8,242 bases of DNA, taken from NCBI GenBank assembly GCA_043101835.1, contig JBICHM010000086.1:1-8242 (forward strand), written 5' to 3'. Both the position numbers and the translations under genes were made by a program. This document shows positions 1 to 5,374 of this stretch, in pieces. Every line of letters begins with the position of its first letter. Position 1 is the first letter of the stretch. This DNA is from JBICHM01 sp043101835 (GTDB taxonomy: Bacteria > Planctomycetota > Phycisphaerae > Phycisphaerales > UBA1924). The notes under the pieces are model-generated. The model saw nothing but the letters and a program-made list of their open reading frames with translations, had not been told where the DNA came from and made no database searches.

Positions 1-1
1 C

Positions 2-319
2 GAGATCCCCGCCATGGCCGGCGGCCCCGACTTCTCCGGCATCTCATTCACCGGCTTCAACAAGCTCACCGGTGAGTACGAGAGCGTCTGGATGGACTCG
101 ATGTCCACCAGCATGTTCATCGAGACCGGGACCTACGACAGCGCAACGAAGTCCTTCCACTTCTCCGGCATCCAGCGCGACCCCATGACCGGCGCCGAGA
201 AGCCCACGCGCAGCGTCATCACCATCGAGAGCGACGACCGCCACACGGCCAAGATGTTCTCCACCGGCCCCGACGGCCAGGAGACGCTCGACATGGAGAT
301 CGTGTACACGCGCAAGTGA
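2..319 (+). CDS. DUF1579 family protein, C-terminal part (5' end outside window)
   Basis: The reading frame is open from the first full codon of the window (Glu-Ile-Pro-Ala before the first Met) to TGA at 317-319, so the Met at 14 is internal and the true start lies upstream. The visible 105 residues match the second half of DUF1579 proteins: a G-x-S-x-x-G-x-(N/D) turn, then VWMDSMST, a GTYD motif, a DPMTG turn and a C-terminal MEIVYTRK ending. Complete members of this family are roughly 170-200 residues, so about half is present. The biochemical role of the family is unknown; members are beta-rich and common in Planctomycetota, Acidobacteriota and related groups (general knowledge). A strong terminator follows 25 bases after the stop, so this is the last gene of its transcript. 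I am confident of the family and not of any function. Confidence 0.85.
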   Translation, partial: EIPAMAGGPDFSGISFTGFNKLTGEYESVWMDSMSTSMFIETGTYDSATKSFHFSGIQRDPMTGAEKPTRSVITIESDDRHTAKMFSTGPDGQETLDMEIVYTRK

Positions 320-344
320 CCTGCGAGACAACCTGAACTCACTG

Positions 345-387
345 CCGCCCGCGCTCAGCTCGACGGCGCGCGGGCGGTTGTCGTTCT
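345..387 (+). terminator. Rho-independent terminator after the DUF1579 gene
   Basis: A perfect 10-bp inverted repeat, CCGCCCGCGC at 345-354 and GCGCGGGCGG at 368-377, encloses a 13-nt loop and is followed at once by a T-rich tract, TTGTCGTTCT (378-387). It sits 25 bases downstream of the DUF1579 stop. The stem is entirely G+C. This is the best intrinsic terminator in the window. Confidence 0.75.
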
Positions 388-420
388 GCACCCTCGCCCG
401 CATCACCGCAGCGGCGCGGG

Positions 421-465
421 GGAAGGGCCTCAGGCAACGCGAGCGCAGCGAGCCGCGGCCCTTTC
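421..465. repeat. Long-loop inverted repeat upstream of dus
   Basis: AAGGGCC (423-429) pairs with GGCCCTT (457-463), extendable to nine pairs with one G-U, around a loop of about 27 nt. No reading frame explains it. It has no T-tract for plus-strand termination. It may form a compound structure with the hairpin at 482-499, or may be chance pairing in GC-rich DNA. Confidence 0.3.
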
Positions 466-481
466 ACTTCGACGCTCTCGC

Positions 482-503
482 GGCGGCCTGAAGGCCGCCC
501 TAC
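482..503 (-). repeat. REP-like palindrome: GTAG head plus perfect hairpin
   Basis: Read on the minus strand, GTAG (503-500) is followed directly by a perfect 7-bp stem, GGCGGCC / GGCCGCC, with a TTCA tetraloop (stem arms 499-493 and 488-482). A GTAG or GTGG tetranucleotide at the 5' foot of a hairpin is the known design of REP sequences mobilised by REP-associated tyrosine transposases (RAYTs). Only this copy is visible here, so dispersal through the genome cannot be shown. It lies 10 bases upstream of the dus start codon and could affect dus expression. Confidence 0.45.
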
Positions 504-506
504 GCT
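501..506 (+). promoter_or_regulatory. Possible -10 box (TACGCT) of a leaderless dus transcript
   Basis: TACGCT fits the TAnnnT -10 pattern and ends seven bases before the GTG start at 513, the spacing expected if transcription begins at the start codon itself. No Shine-Dalgarno sequence precedes the GTG, which also fits a leaderless mRNA. Against it, no convincing -35 box is present, and the hexamer partly overlaps the GTAG head of the palindrome, so the match may be fortuitous. Confidence 0.3.
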
Positions 507-512
507 GATGCC

Positions 513-1589
513 GTGATCGCCCAGCCCCCCATCGCGCCCAGGCCCCTCTCCATCGGGCCGCTGACGCTCGAGAGCAATGTGCTCCTCGCGCCGATGGCCG
601 GGTACTGCGACCTGGCCTTCCGCATCGTTGCGCGCTCGTTCGGAGGTGTGGGCCTCGCGTGCACCGACCTGCTCAGCCCCCACGGCCTGCTCCGCGGCAA
701 CGCGCAGAGCATGGACCTCGCGCGCACGCACGACCTCGATCAGCCCGTCGGCATGCAGATCTACGGCTGCGACCCCGACATCCTCGCCGACGGGGCGCGC
801 TGGGCCGTCGATCACGGCGCCACCGTGCTCGACATCAACATGGGCTGCCCGGTCGATAAGGTCGCCAAGAAGAACGGCGGGTCGCTCCTGCTGTGCGACC
901 CCATGGGCACCGTGCGCCTCACCGAGCGCGTCGTCGAAGCCGTGCACCGGGCGTCGAACGGTCGCGTGCCGGTGACGGCGAAGATCCGCCTCGGCTGGGA
1001 CGACTCGCGCATCGTCGGCCCGCAGCTGGCGCGCGATCTCGAGCGCATCGGCGTGCAGATGGTCACCGTCCACGGGCGCACCACCGAGCAGATGTTCCGG
1101 GGCAGCGTGCGCCTCGCCGGCATCGCGGAGGTCGTGCAGGCGGTTGAATCCATCCCCGTCATTGGCAACGGCGATGTGAAGTCGCCGGAAGACTGTGTGC
1201 GGATGATCCGGGAGACGGGCTGCGCCGGCGTCATGATCGGGCGCGGCGCCTTGTCGGCCCCATGGATCGCGCGCGACTGCTGGGCGCTCCAGACCACGGG
1301 CGAGGTCCCGCCTGAGCCAACCGAGGGCGAGAAACTCGCCGTCATCCGGCGCTATCTCGACTACATGCTCGAGTTCCGGGGAGAGCACTACGCGCGCACG
1401 CAGATCCGTCGGCGGATCAGTTGGTTTGGCAAGCGTCTCGGGCCGTGCAAGCCGCTGAAGGAGAAGGTCCGCCTCGCGCCCGACACCGACACCGTGTACG
1501 CGGCCCTCGATGAGTTCGAGGCCGGCGGCCTGCGCTATCTGCCCGGCTGCGACCCCGCCGAGCACGGCCACGAGCCGGCGGATGCATGA
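513..1589 (+). CDS. dus: tRNA-dihydrouridine synthase, DusB-like
   Basis: This flavoenzyme reduces specific uridines in tRNA to dihydrouridine with FMN and NADPH (family knowledge). The protein has 358 residues, within the normal 320-360 range. Visible in order: the FMN-binding PMAG turn at 27-30; NMGCP with the catalytic proton-donor cysteine at 112, followed by the KKxGGSLLL segment typical of DusB; the KIRLGWD motif with Lys157; HGRT with His187; GNGD at 218-221; and MIGRGAL at 241-247, the phosphate-binding end of the TIM barrel. The rest is the smaller helical domain. The start is GTG at 513; ATG at 508 is out of frame and stops after two codons. The stop overlaps the next gene by ATGA, implying translational coupling. 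The family is certain. The exact position modified, and so the letter B, rests on motif resemblance only. Confidence 0.95.
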   Translation: MIAQPPIAPRPLSIGPLTLESNVLLAPMAGYCDLAFRIVARSFGGVGLACTDLLSPHGLLRGNAQSMDLARTHDLDQPVGMQIYGCDPDILADGARWAVDHGATVLDINMGCPVDKVAKKNGGSLLLCDPMGTVRLTERVVEAVHRASNGRVPVTAKIRLGWDDSRIVGPQLARDLERIGVQMVTVHGRTTEQMFRGSVRLAGIAEVVQAVESIPVIGNGDVKSPEDCVRMIRETGCAGVMIGRGALSAPWIARDCWALQTTGEVPPEPTEGEKLAVIRRYLDYMLEFRGEHYARTQIRRRISWFGKRLGPCKPLKEKVRLAPDTDTVYAALDEFEAGGLRYLPGCDPAEHGHEPADA

Positions 1590-2428
1590 CCCCCCCGGTG
1601 GTTCGGCCCGGTGATTGCTGCAACAATCCGCCGATGCACGACCGGCCGGCAGCAAGCGATCAATCGGGTGAAGGCGAGAAGGGCTACGCGCTCGAGCCGC
1701 GCCCCGAGCCGCCGTCGCTGCCCGGCGAGGTCGTCCAGCGCACCAGCGCCGACGACGCCCTTGACGCCCTCGCGACAGACCTCGTCTACCACGCGTCGAT
1801 GTGCGTGCGGAACTTCGGGGACTTCCACCTCGCCCTCTCGGGCGGGCCGGAGTTCGAGTCGCTGTACCTGCGCCTGATGATCGACCCGGCATACCGCTCG
1901 CTGCCGTGGGAGCGCACGCACCTGTGGATCGTCGAGGAGGCGCGCGTCGGCTTCGACGATGCGCGCAGCGCGTTCCGACAGGTGCGCGAGAGCATTGTCG
2001 AGCACACCGACATCAAGTCGTCGCAGACGCACCCGATCCATGCGACCGAGCCCGACGCCGAGGCGCTGTATGAGCAGGAACTCAAGGAGGCCCTCGCCTG
2101 GCGCGAGAAGGGGCACGACCGCCTCGACTATGTGCTGCTGCGCTTGGAAAGCGTCCGTCTCGCGGCGGCGCGCGATGAGGCCAGCGCCGCGGTCGGCGCC
2201 TCCGCCGGCCCGCGCGCCAGCGACCCCGAGCGCGTCGGCCTGTCGCTGGCGATGATCAACGCCAGCCGCTTCGTCGCGGCGCCGGCGCTGGGCAAACCCG
2301 CCGGCCCCGGCCTCGCCTCGCTGGCGAAGCGCCACAAGGCGCAGACGCTGGGCCTTGCGCCCCTCGCCGGGGCGCTGCGCTGGTATGTCGATGACGATGC
2401 GTGCGCCGCGTCGGCCGGCGCGGGCTAG
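1586..2428 (+). CDS. 6-phosphogluconolactonase-like protein, probably inactive
   Basis: The 280 residues read as a diverged member of the glucosamine-6-phosphate isomerase / 6-phosphogluconolactonase family. Recognisable are LALSGG at 82-87 (phosphate-binding LSGG), the ESLYLRL helix that follows, PW before the next strand, an AEALYEQEL helix near 152-160, LDYVLLRL near 180-187, MINASRF at 223-229 (family TLPVLNAAR) and RWYVDDDA at 265-272 near the C-terminus. The active-site parts are missing. The conserved G-x-G-x-DGHTASLFP loop after the VLL strand is replaced by LRLESVRLAAARDE, with no His or Gly-rich turn. The GDERxVP motif reads VEEARVG, putting Ala at the arginine position. The SN that follows is SA. 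I infer a non-catalytic paralogue, or an enzyme with a changed substrate. The start could be ATG 1586 (ATGA overlap with dus) or ATG 1634; the first 16 residues look unlike family sequence, and neither start has a clear ribosome site. Confidence 0.7.
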   Translation: MTPPVVRPGDCCNNPPMHDRPAASDQSGEGEKGYALEPRPEPPSLPGEVVQRTSADDALDALATDLVYHASMCVRNFGDFHLALSGGPEFESLYLRLMIDPAYRSLPWERTHLWIVEEARVGFDDARSAFRQVRESIVEHTDIKSSQTHPIHATEPDAEALYEQELKEALAWREKGHDRLDYVLLRLESVRLAAARDEASAAVGASAGPRASDPERVGLSLAMINASRFVAAPALGKPAGPGLASLAKRHKAQTLGLAPLAGALRWYVDDDACAASAGAG

Positions 2429-2724
2429 CCCTCGAGATCGAGTCGGCCGCCCTGCTCCTCGGGCGCATGATCGAAGTGCCCGGACTCCTGGCGATCTTCG
2501 TGGGCGGCTTCCTGGTCGTTGCCCTCCAGCGGGCGCACGGCCTCGCCGTGCTCGACCTCGCGCACCTCGGCGTCGAGCTCCGCCTCGTCGACATACCGGC
2601 TGAACGCGCCCGGCTTGGCCGCGTCCTTGGCGCGCTGGGCGCGCTTCTCCTGCTCGTCGCGCGCCTGGCGCTGCACACGGGAGGCCTGGTTGTTGACGTT
2701 GAAGATCTCCATCGCTGGAGCCAC
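2425..2724 (-). CDS. Small, highly charged hypothetical protein
   Basis: The product has 99 residues and belongs to no family I recognise. After a short MEIFNVNNQ segment it is extremely rich in Glu, Asp, Arg, Gln and Ala. Residues from about 12 to 40 (SRVQRQARDEQEKRAQRAKD) look like a continuous charged helix or coiled coil, and the tail holds several acidic clusters before ending in RLDLEG. It has no cysteine, signal peptide or membrane segment. The start is GTG at 2724, chosen because GAGGGG stands six bases upstream of it; ATG at 2712 would give 95 residues but has no ribosome site. It lies on the same strand as ispF and the HD gene, 101 bases below the latter. It overlaps the convergent lactonase-like gene by four bases, its TAG stop coming from the same CTAG. 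Codon use and GC match the neighbours, and the SD supports it as a real gene. Confidence 0.65.
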   Translation of the reverse strand: MAPAMEIFNVNNQASRVQRQARDEQEKRAQRAKDAAKPGAFSRYVDEAELDAEVREVEHGEAVRPLEGNDQEAAHEDRQESGHFDHAPEEQGGRLDLEG

Positions 2725-2730
2725 TATCGA

Positions 2731-2736
2731 CCCCTC
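2731..2736 (-). promoter_or_regulatory. Shine-Dalgarno site deciding the GTG start at 2724
   Basis: On the minus strand GAGGGG precedes GTG (2724-2722) with the six-base spacer TCGATA. The alternative ATG at 2712 has no comparable site, so this favours the longer product. Confidence 0.55.
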
Positions 2737-2791
2737 GCGAGGGGGGCCTGCACGAACCGTGCCATTCGCCGACTTCTCGGACGACGAAACG

Positions 2792-2838
2792 AGGAAAACC
2801 CCGCAGAATCAGACCCTCGCCCGCGTCAGGCCTGCGGG
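2792..2838 (-). terminator. Weak candidate terminator at the end of the HD gene
   Basis: On the minus strand CCCGCAG (2838-2832), within the last codons of the HD gene, can pair with CTGCGGG (2806-2800) around a 25-nt loop. The sequence GTTTTCCTC follows. The long loop and short T-run make this weak; the small downstream gene may still be co-transcribed. Confidence 0.3.
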
Positions 2839-3350
2839 CTGACGCGCGCGACCAGCCCCTCGACGGCCTCGATCGCCCGGGCTGTCGGGGCGTGCGTCGT
2901 GGCGTCGGGCTGCGCGATCTCGATCGCGCGTCGGCACTTCTCGATCGCCTTGCGCCGCTTGTCGTCCGTCGCCTCGGAGAGGTTGTCGTACACATCGCCG
3001 AGTTTGACGAGGCGGGCGCGCCACGAGGCGCGGCGCAGCCCCTCGTCGTACGCCGGCTCGCGCTGGGCTTCGGGGAGGCGCATGTCCTTCGTCAGCGCCG
3101 CGACGCCGGAGGCCACCTCCTCGCCGAAGACCTCGAGCACATCGTCGTAGTCGCACGGCGTGTCCTCGATCGTGTCGTGGAGCAGCGCGATGGCCAGCGT
3201 GACATCGTCGTCGCAGCCGAAGACCTGACGCACCGCCAGCGCCACGCGAAAGGGATGCGCGACATAGGGCGTCTCGCGATCGCGGCGCGTGTGGCCGTGG
3301 TGGGCGCGGGCCGCGAATGACGCGGCGTGCTGCCAGAGGTGCGTTGTCAT
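2826..3350 (-). CDS. HD-domain hydrolase, small (p)ppGpp hydrolase (SAH/Mesh1) type
   Basis: The protein has 174 residues, the size of a stand-alone HD hydrolase related to the hydrolase domain of RelA/SpoT enzymes. Visible in order: RDRETPYVAHP with His32; HDTIED at 58-63, the defining HD metal pair with the E-D that follows it in Rel hydrolases; the FGEEVASGVAALTKD segment at 75-89; and ARLVKLGDVYDN at 112-123, giving Asp119 and Asn123. These match the metal and nucleotide-binding residues of Mn2+-dependent (p)ppGpp 3'-pyrophosphohydrolases. No synthetase, TGS or ACT domain is present, so degradation only is expected. Small HD proteins of this type may act on other nucleotides such as NADPH, so the substrate is inferred. 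The start ATG at 3350 overlaps the ispF stop as ATGA; an in-frame extension to 3569 is Arg-rich and lies wholly inside ispF, so it was rejected. Confidence 0.85.
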   Translation of the reverse strand: MTTHLWQHAASFAARAHHGHTRRDRETPYVAHPFRVALAVRQVFGCDDDVTLAIALLHDTIEDTPCDYDDVLEVFGEEVASGVAALTKDMRLPEAQREPAYDEGLRRASWRARLVKLGDVYDNLSEATDDKRRKAIEKCRRAIEIAQPDATTHAPTARAIEAVEGLVARVSPQA

Positions 3351-3895
3351 GCCCCGTTTCCCGTGCGAACCAACAGCGCGACGCAGTGCACCTCGATCGC
3401 CTGCCCGCGACCGACCGCATCCACACCCTCGTGGCTCTTGCCCTTCAAACCGACGCAGCCGTCCTCCACACCGAGCAGGCGCGCGACGCTGGCGCGGATC
3501 TCGTGCTTTCGCATACCGATGCGCGGGCGCTCGAGGATGACGGTGCAATCGATGTTGCCGACGGTCCACCCCGCCTCGTGGACGCGCTCCATGGCGAGCC
3601 GGAGGAGCGCGCCGGAATCGACACCGTCGAGTTCCGGATCGTCATCGGGGAAGAGCTGGCCGATGTCCGGCAGGCCGGCGGCCGACAGCGCGGCGTCGGT
3701 CACGGCGTGCAGCAGCGCATCGCCATCCGAATGCGCCACAGGACCAACCGACGACTCAAAGGCGACGCCCCCGATCACGAGCGTGCGTCCCGCACCGGCG
3801 GGGCTGACGGGGGCGAGGCGGTGCAGGTCGTACCCGTGGCCCACCCGGAAGGGCGGGCCGGCGGGCGGCGTCGTGGATTGCTCGGCGGTGGGCAT
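3347..3895 (-). CDS. ispF: 2-C-methyl-D-erythritol 2,4-cyclodiphosphate synthase
   Basis: IspF cyclises 4-diphosphocytidyl-methylerythritol 2-phosphate to MEcPP with loss of CMP, in the MEP pathway of isoprenoid synthesis; it is a cytosolic zinc-dependent trimer (family knowledge). Visible: RVGHGYDLHRL with zinc ligands Asp23 and His25; HSDGDALLHAVTDA with His55 and the third zinc ligand His63; DIGQLFPDDDP at 77-87; GVDS; the NIDCTVILERP strand; and KGKSHEGVDAVGRGQAIEV near the end, equivalent to the K-x-T-x-E-x-x-G-x-x-GRGEG signature, with Ser in place of the usual Thr. The chosen ATG at 3895 gives 182 residues, slightly longer than the usual 155-165 because of about 15 Pro/Thr-rich residues before the domain. 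No good Shine-Dalgarno site is seen. An ORF start at 3997 adds only unconserved sequence. No ispD is adjacent. The gene overlaps the HD hydrolase gene by ATGA. Confidence 0.95.
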   Translation of the reverse strand: MPTAEQSTTPPAGPPFRVGHGYDLHRLAPVSPAGAGRTLVIGGVAFESSVGPVAHSDGDALLHAVTDAALSAAGLPDIGQLFPDDDPELDGVDSGALLRLAMERVHEAGWTVGNIDCTVILERPRIGMRKHEIRASVARLLGVEDGCVGLKGKSHEGVDAVGRGQAIEVHCVALLVRTGNGA

Positions 3896-3961
3896 GGCGG
3901 ACGGGGGTGGATCCGGTCGATAGGCTGGTGTGGCGAGGCCATCGACGCCGCGCCTTTTCGG

Positions 3962-3967
3962 ACGATA
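3962..3967 (-). promoter_or_regulatory. Candidate -10 box for ispF
   Basis: Minus-strand TATCGT, preceded by GGG, lies about 67 bases upstream of the ispF ATG. The matching -35 position (about 3985-3990) is poor. A palindromic octamer (3975-3982) lies in the spacer. Its mirror is the GGGTATCTT box of the divergent lipoprotein gene. Confidence 0.3.
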
Positions 3968-3974
3968 CCCGCCC

Positions 3975-4024
3975 GACGCGTCCCGGGAGCGGCGCAATGC
4001 TCACCGGGGCTGACTCGACGCGTC
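3975..4024. promoter_or_regulatory. Pair of identical palindromes GACGCGTC, possible operators
   Basis: The self-complementary octamer GACGCGTC occurs at 3975-3982 and again at 4017-4024, both preceded by C, with centres 42 bp apart, or about four helical turns. They lie in the divergent region between ispF and the lipoprotein gene. Each sits just upstream of a -10-like TATC box facing outward. This layout would suit a dimeric regulator bound on one face of the helix. No regulator is encoded nearby to support it. Confidence 0.4.
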
Positions 4025-4042
4025 GCCTGCCTCGGGTATCTT
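4015..4042 (+). promoter_or_regulatory. Candidate promoter for the lipoprotein gene
   Basis: TCGACG (4015-4020, four of six matches to TTGACA) is separated by 16 bases from TATCTT (4037-4042). The -35 overlaps the second GACGCGTC palindrome. This would give a leader of about 55 bases containing a hairpin and a Shine-Dalgarno site. Confidence 0.35.
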
Positions 4043-4053
4043 TGTCGAGCCAG

Positions 4054-4070
4054 GTCGCCCGGGGGGCGAC
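4054..4070 (+). repeat. Hairpin in the lipoprotein gene leader
   Basis: GTCGCCC (4054-4060) and GGGCGAC (4064-4070) form a perfect 7-bp stem with a GGG loop, 20 bases upstream of the ribosome site. It is followed by GCTTTCGATC, too poor in T for a normal terminator. It may stabilise the mRNA or attenuate transcription; no function can be assigned. Confidence 0.4.
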
Positions 4071-4089
4071 GCTTTCGATCGGTCAGCGC

Positions 4090-4095
4090 AGGGAG
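4090..4095 (+). promoter_or_regulatory. Shine-Dalgarno site of the lipoprotein gene
   Basis: AGGGAG stands nine bases before ATG 4105. It settles that start over the in-frame upstream start at 3907, which would put 66 unconserved residues in front of a classical lipoprotein signal peptide. Confidence 0.65.
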
Positions 4096-4104
4096 CACGC
4101 CACG

Positions 4105-4635
4105 ATGACGACCAGCAGCACCTTCCGCACCCTTGCCCTCGGCGCCCTTGTCGCCGCGTTCGGGCTTGCCGGCTGCAACACCTACAAAGGCTATTACCCC
4201 GGCGGCGGCTACACCTCGCGCGACCGCTTCACCTACGAGAGCACCTCGTGGATGCCGCAGACCGTGACGATCCGTGACACGCGCACGGGCGAGGACATCT
4301 GGTCCGTCGATGTGCCGGTCGGCCAGAAGGTCGTCGTGTGGTTCAAGCCCGGCGACGGCCCCGGCCAGCCGTACCCGGACGCGATGGAGTGGGCGCTCTT
4401 CGACCTCGACGTCGACAAGGGCCCCCTGCCGAACAAGATCGGCGTGCCCGGCGCCGACTCGCGCGTGGTGCTCACCTCGCTCCGCCCAGCACCGGAGATG
4501 CCCGGCGAGACGCTGGCCCCCGAGGACTACGTTGAGCCCGCGCCGCTGCCGGCCGAAACCGCCGAGGCCCCGCCCCCGGCATCGGACGACGACCCGGCGA
4601 TCCTGACGCCGGAAGAGGCCGGCGAGGACGGCTGA
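4105..4635 (+). CDS. Predicted lipoprotein of unknown function
   Basis: The 176-residue product begins with a lipoprotein signal peptide: a short n-region with Arg8, a hydrophobic core LALGALVAAFG, and the lipobox LAGC with the lipidated cysteine at 24. After cleavage it reads CNTYKGYYPGGGY, a Tyr/Gly-rich linker. A compact beta-rich part of about 100 residues follows, with SWMPQTVTIRDTRTGEDIWSVDVPVGQKVVVWF, a strand pattern suggesting a small beta-sandwich. The last 45 residues are Pro/Glu/Ala-rich and acidic, probably disordered. With no Asp right after the cysteine, outer-membrane sorting would be expected by the E. coli rule, which may not apply here. I do not recognise a named family. 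The gene is transcribed away from ispF and converges on the YdjY gene, seven bases separating their stops. Confidence 0.85.
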   Translation: MTTSSTFRTLALGALVAAFGLAGCNTYKGYYPGGGYTSRDRFTYESTSWMPQTVTIRDTRTGEDIWSVDVPVGQKVVVWFKPGDGPGQPYPDAMEWALFDLDVDKGPLPNKIGVPGADSRVVLTSLRPAPEMPGETLAPEDYVEPAPLPAETAEAPPPASDDDPAILTPEEAGEDG

Positions 4636-4648
4636 GCGGCCCTCAGCC
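4630..4648. repeat. Inverted repeat spanning the two convergent stop codons
   Basis: GGCTGAG (4630-4636) and CTCAGCC (4642-4648) form a perfect 7-bp stem with a CGGCC loop. Each arm contains one gene's TGA. Neither side has a T-tract, so it is not a classical terminator; it could protect both mRNA 3' ends or act with Rho. Confidence 0.4.
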
Positions 4649-5329
4649 CCCTACCGCGGTCAGTCGCACGACCACATGTGTGTCGAAGGGCGGCGTGGTC
4701 GCGGGGTTCGCGATCCACACCGGCTCCTCGATCGCCGCTTCGGGGCTGATCATCGTCGGCCAGGCGAGCACCTCGCTGCCGAAGGTCGTCAGCCCGATGA
4801 GCGTGCCCGCGCCGTCGGCGTCGTAGAACTCCTCGCCCCGCCACTCGATGATGCGCGAGCCGGCGAAGACCCAGTCCCCATCGGGAAAGGGCTCGTTGGT
4901 GTTGGCGTTGACGATCCAGTCCTGCGGGCGCGACACGACCTGCCGACCGTCACGCTCGTAGACGAACTCGATGCGCACGCGCGGGCCGGTCGGCGCGCTG
5001 GGCACGAGTTGGTCGTCTTCCCACGACCATTCGCCCGGCGCGCCGGACTCGAGGCCGACGAGCAGCAGGGCCGCGTGGATGTGGCTGGGGAGCGCCTCGG
5101 TCACGACGAGCGTCTCGTGCTCCTTCGTGTTGGGCGTGCAGGCGATCAGTTCGAGATAGACGAAGGGCGCATCGGGGTCGTCGAGCGTGATGGGGACCGT
5201 CGCGTCGAACTCGACGGTGCGCGCCTCGCCGTCCACACGGATATGCGGGAAGGGCTGCTGCGCCGCCTCCTGGGCGAGCGTGGCGGCGACGAGCGACAGC
5301 GACAGCGCGGCGGTGACCATGATTGCCAT
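4643..5329 (-). CDS. YdjY domain-containing exported protein
   Basis: The 228-residue protein matches the YdjY-domain family, whose function is unknown. Family-like features are IRVDGEARTVEFDATVPI at 30-47, a conserved cysteine at 64 in LIACTPNTKEHETLVVT, SHIHAALLLVGLE at 82-94, DWIVNANT near the middle, WVFAGSRI, a GLTTFGSEVLAWP segment and a final EPVWIANP. Residues 1-19 are hydrophobic with Ala-x-Ala-type cleavage near TLA|QE, so export is likely. The n-region lacks Lys or Arg, which is unusual. ATG 5329 is the first in-frame start after the rplS stop, with AGGG eight bases upstream, so no longer start is possible. It follows rplS by 45 bases on the same strand and is probably co-transcribed with the ribosomal genes, at least by read-through. 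Nothing in the sequence links it to translation. Confidence 0.85.
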   Translation of the reverse strand: MAIMVTAALSLSLVAATLAQEAAQQPFPHIRVDGEARTVEFDATVPITLDDPDAPFVYLELIACTPNTKEHETLVVTEALPSHIHAALLLVGLESGAPGEWSWEDDQLVPSAPTGPRVRIEFVYERDGRQVVSRPQDWIVNANTNEPFPDGDWVFAGSRIIEWRGEEFYDADGAGTLIGLTTFGSEVLAWPTMISPEAAIEEPVWIANPATTPPFDTHVVVRLTAVGG

Positions 5330-5374
5330 GGTACCGGCCCTGACGAACCGGGATGCCTGACGGAGGCGGACGCC

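Noticed and set aside
339..2995. Two very long minus-strand open frames (339-1892 and 1535-2995)
   Set aside because: They lie opposite dus and the lactonase-like gene, are rich in Arg, Pro and Ala, and show no family motifs. In GC-rich DNA such antisense frames stay open by chance.
3351..3569. N-terminal extension of the HD hydrolase
   Set aside because: The added 73 residues are Arg/Pro-rich and lie wholly within ispF; the ATGA overlap at 3347-3350 gives the natural start.
3907..4104. 66-residue N-terminal extension of the lipoprotein
   Set aside because: It would bury the signal peptide and lacks a ribosome site, whereas ATG 4105 has AGGGAG nine bases upstream.
513..4104. A new defence or mobile system
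   Set aside because: All recognisable genes are housekeeping or envelope types. No nuclease, helicase, toxin-antitoxin or reverse transcriptase signature is present.
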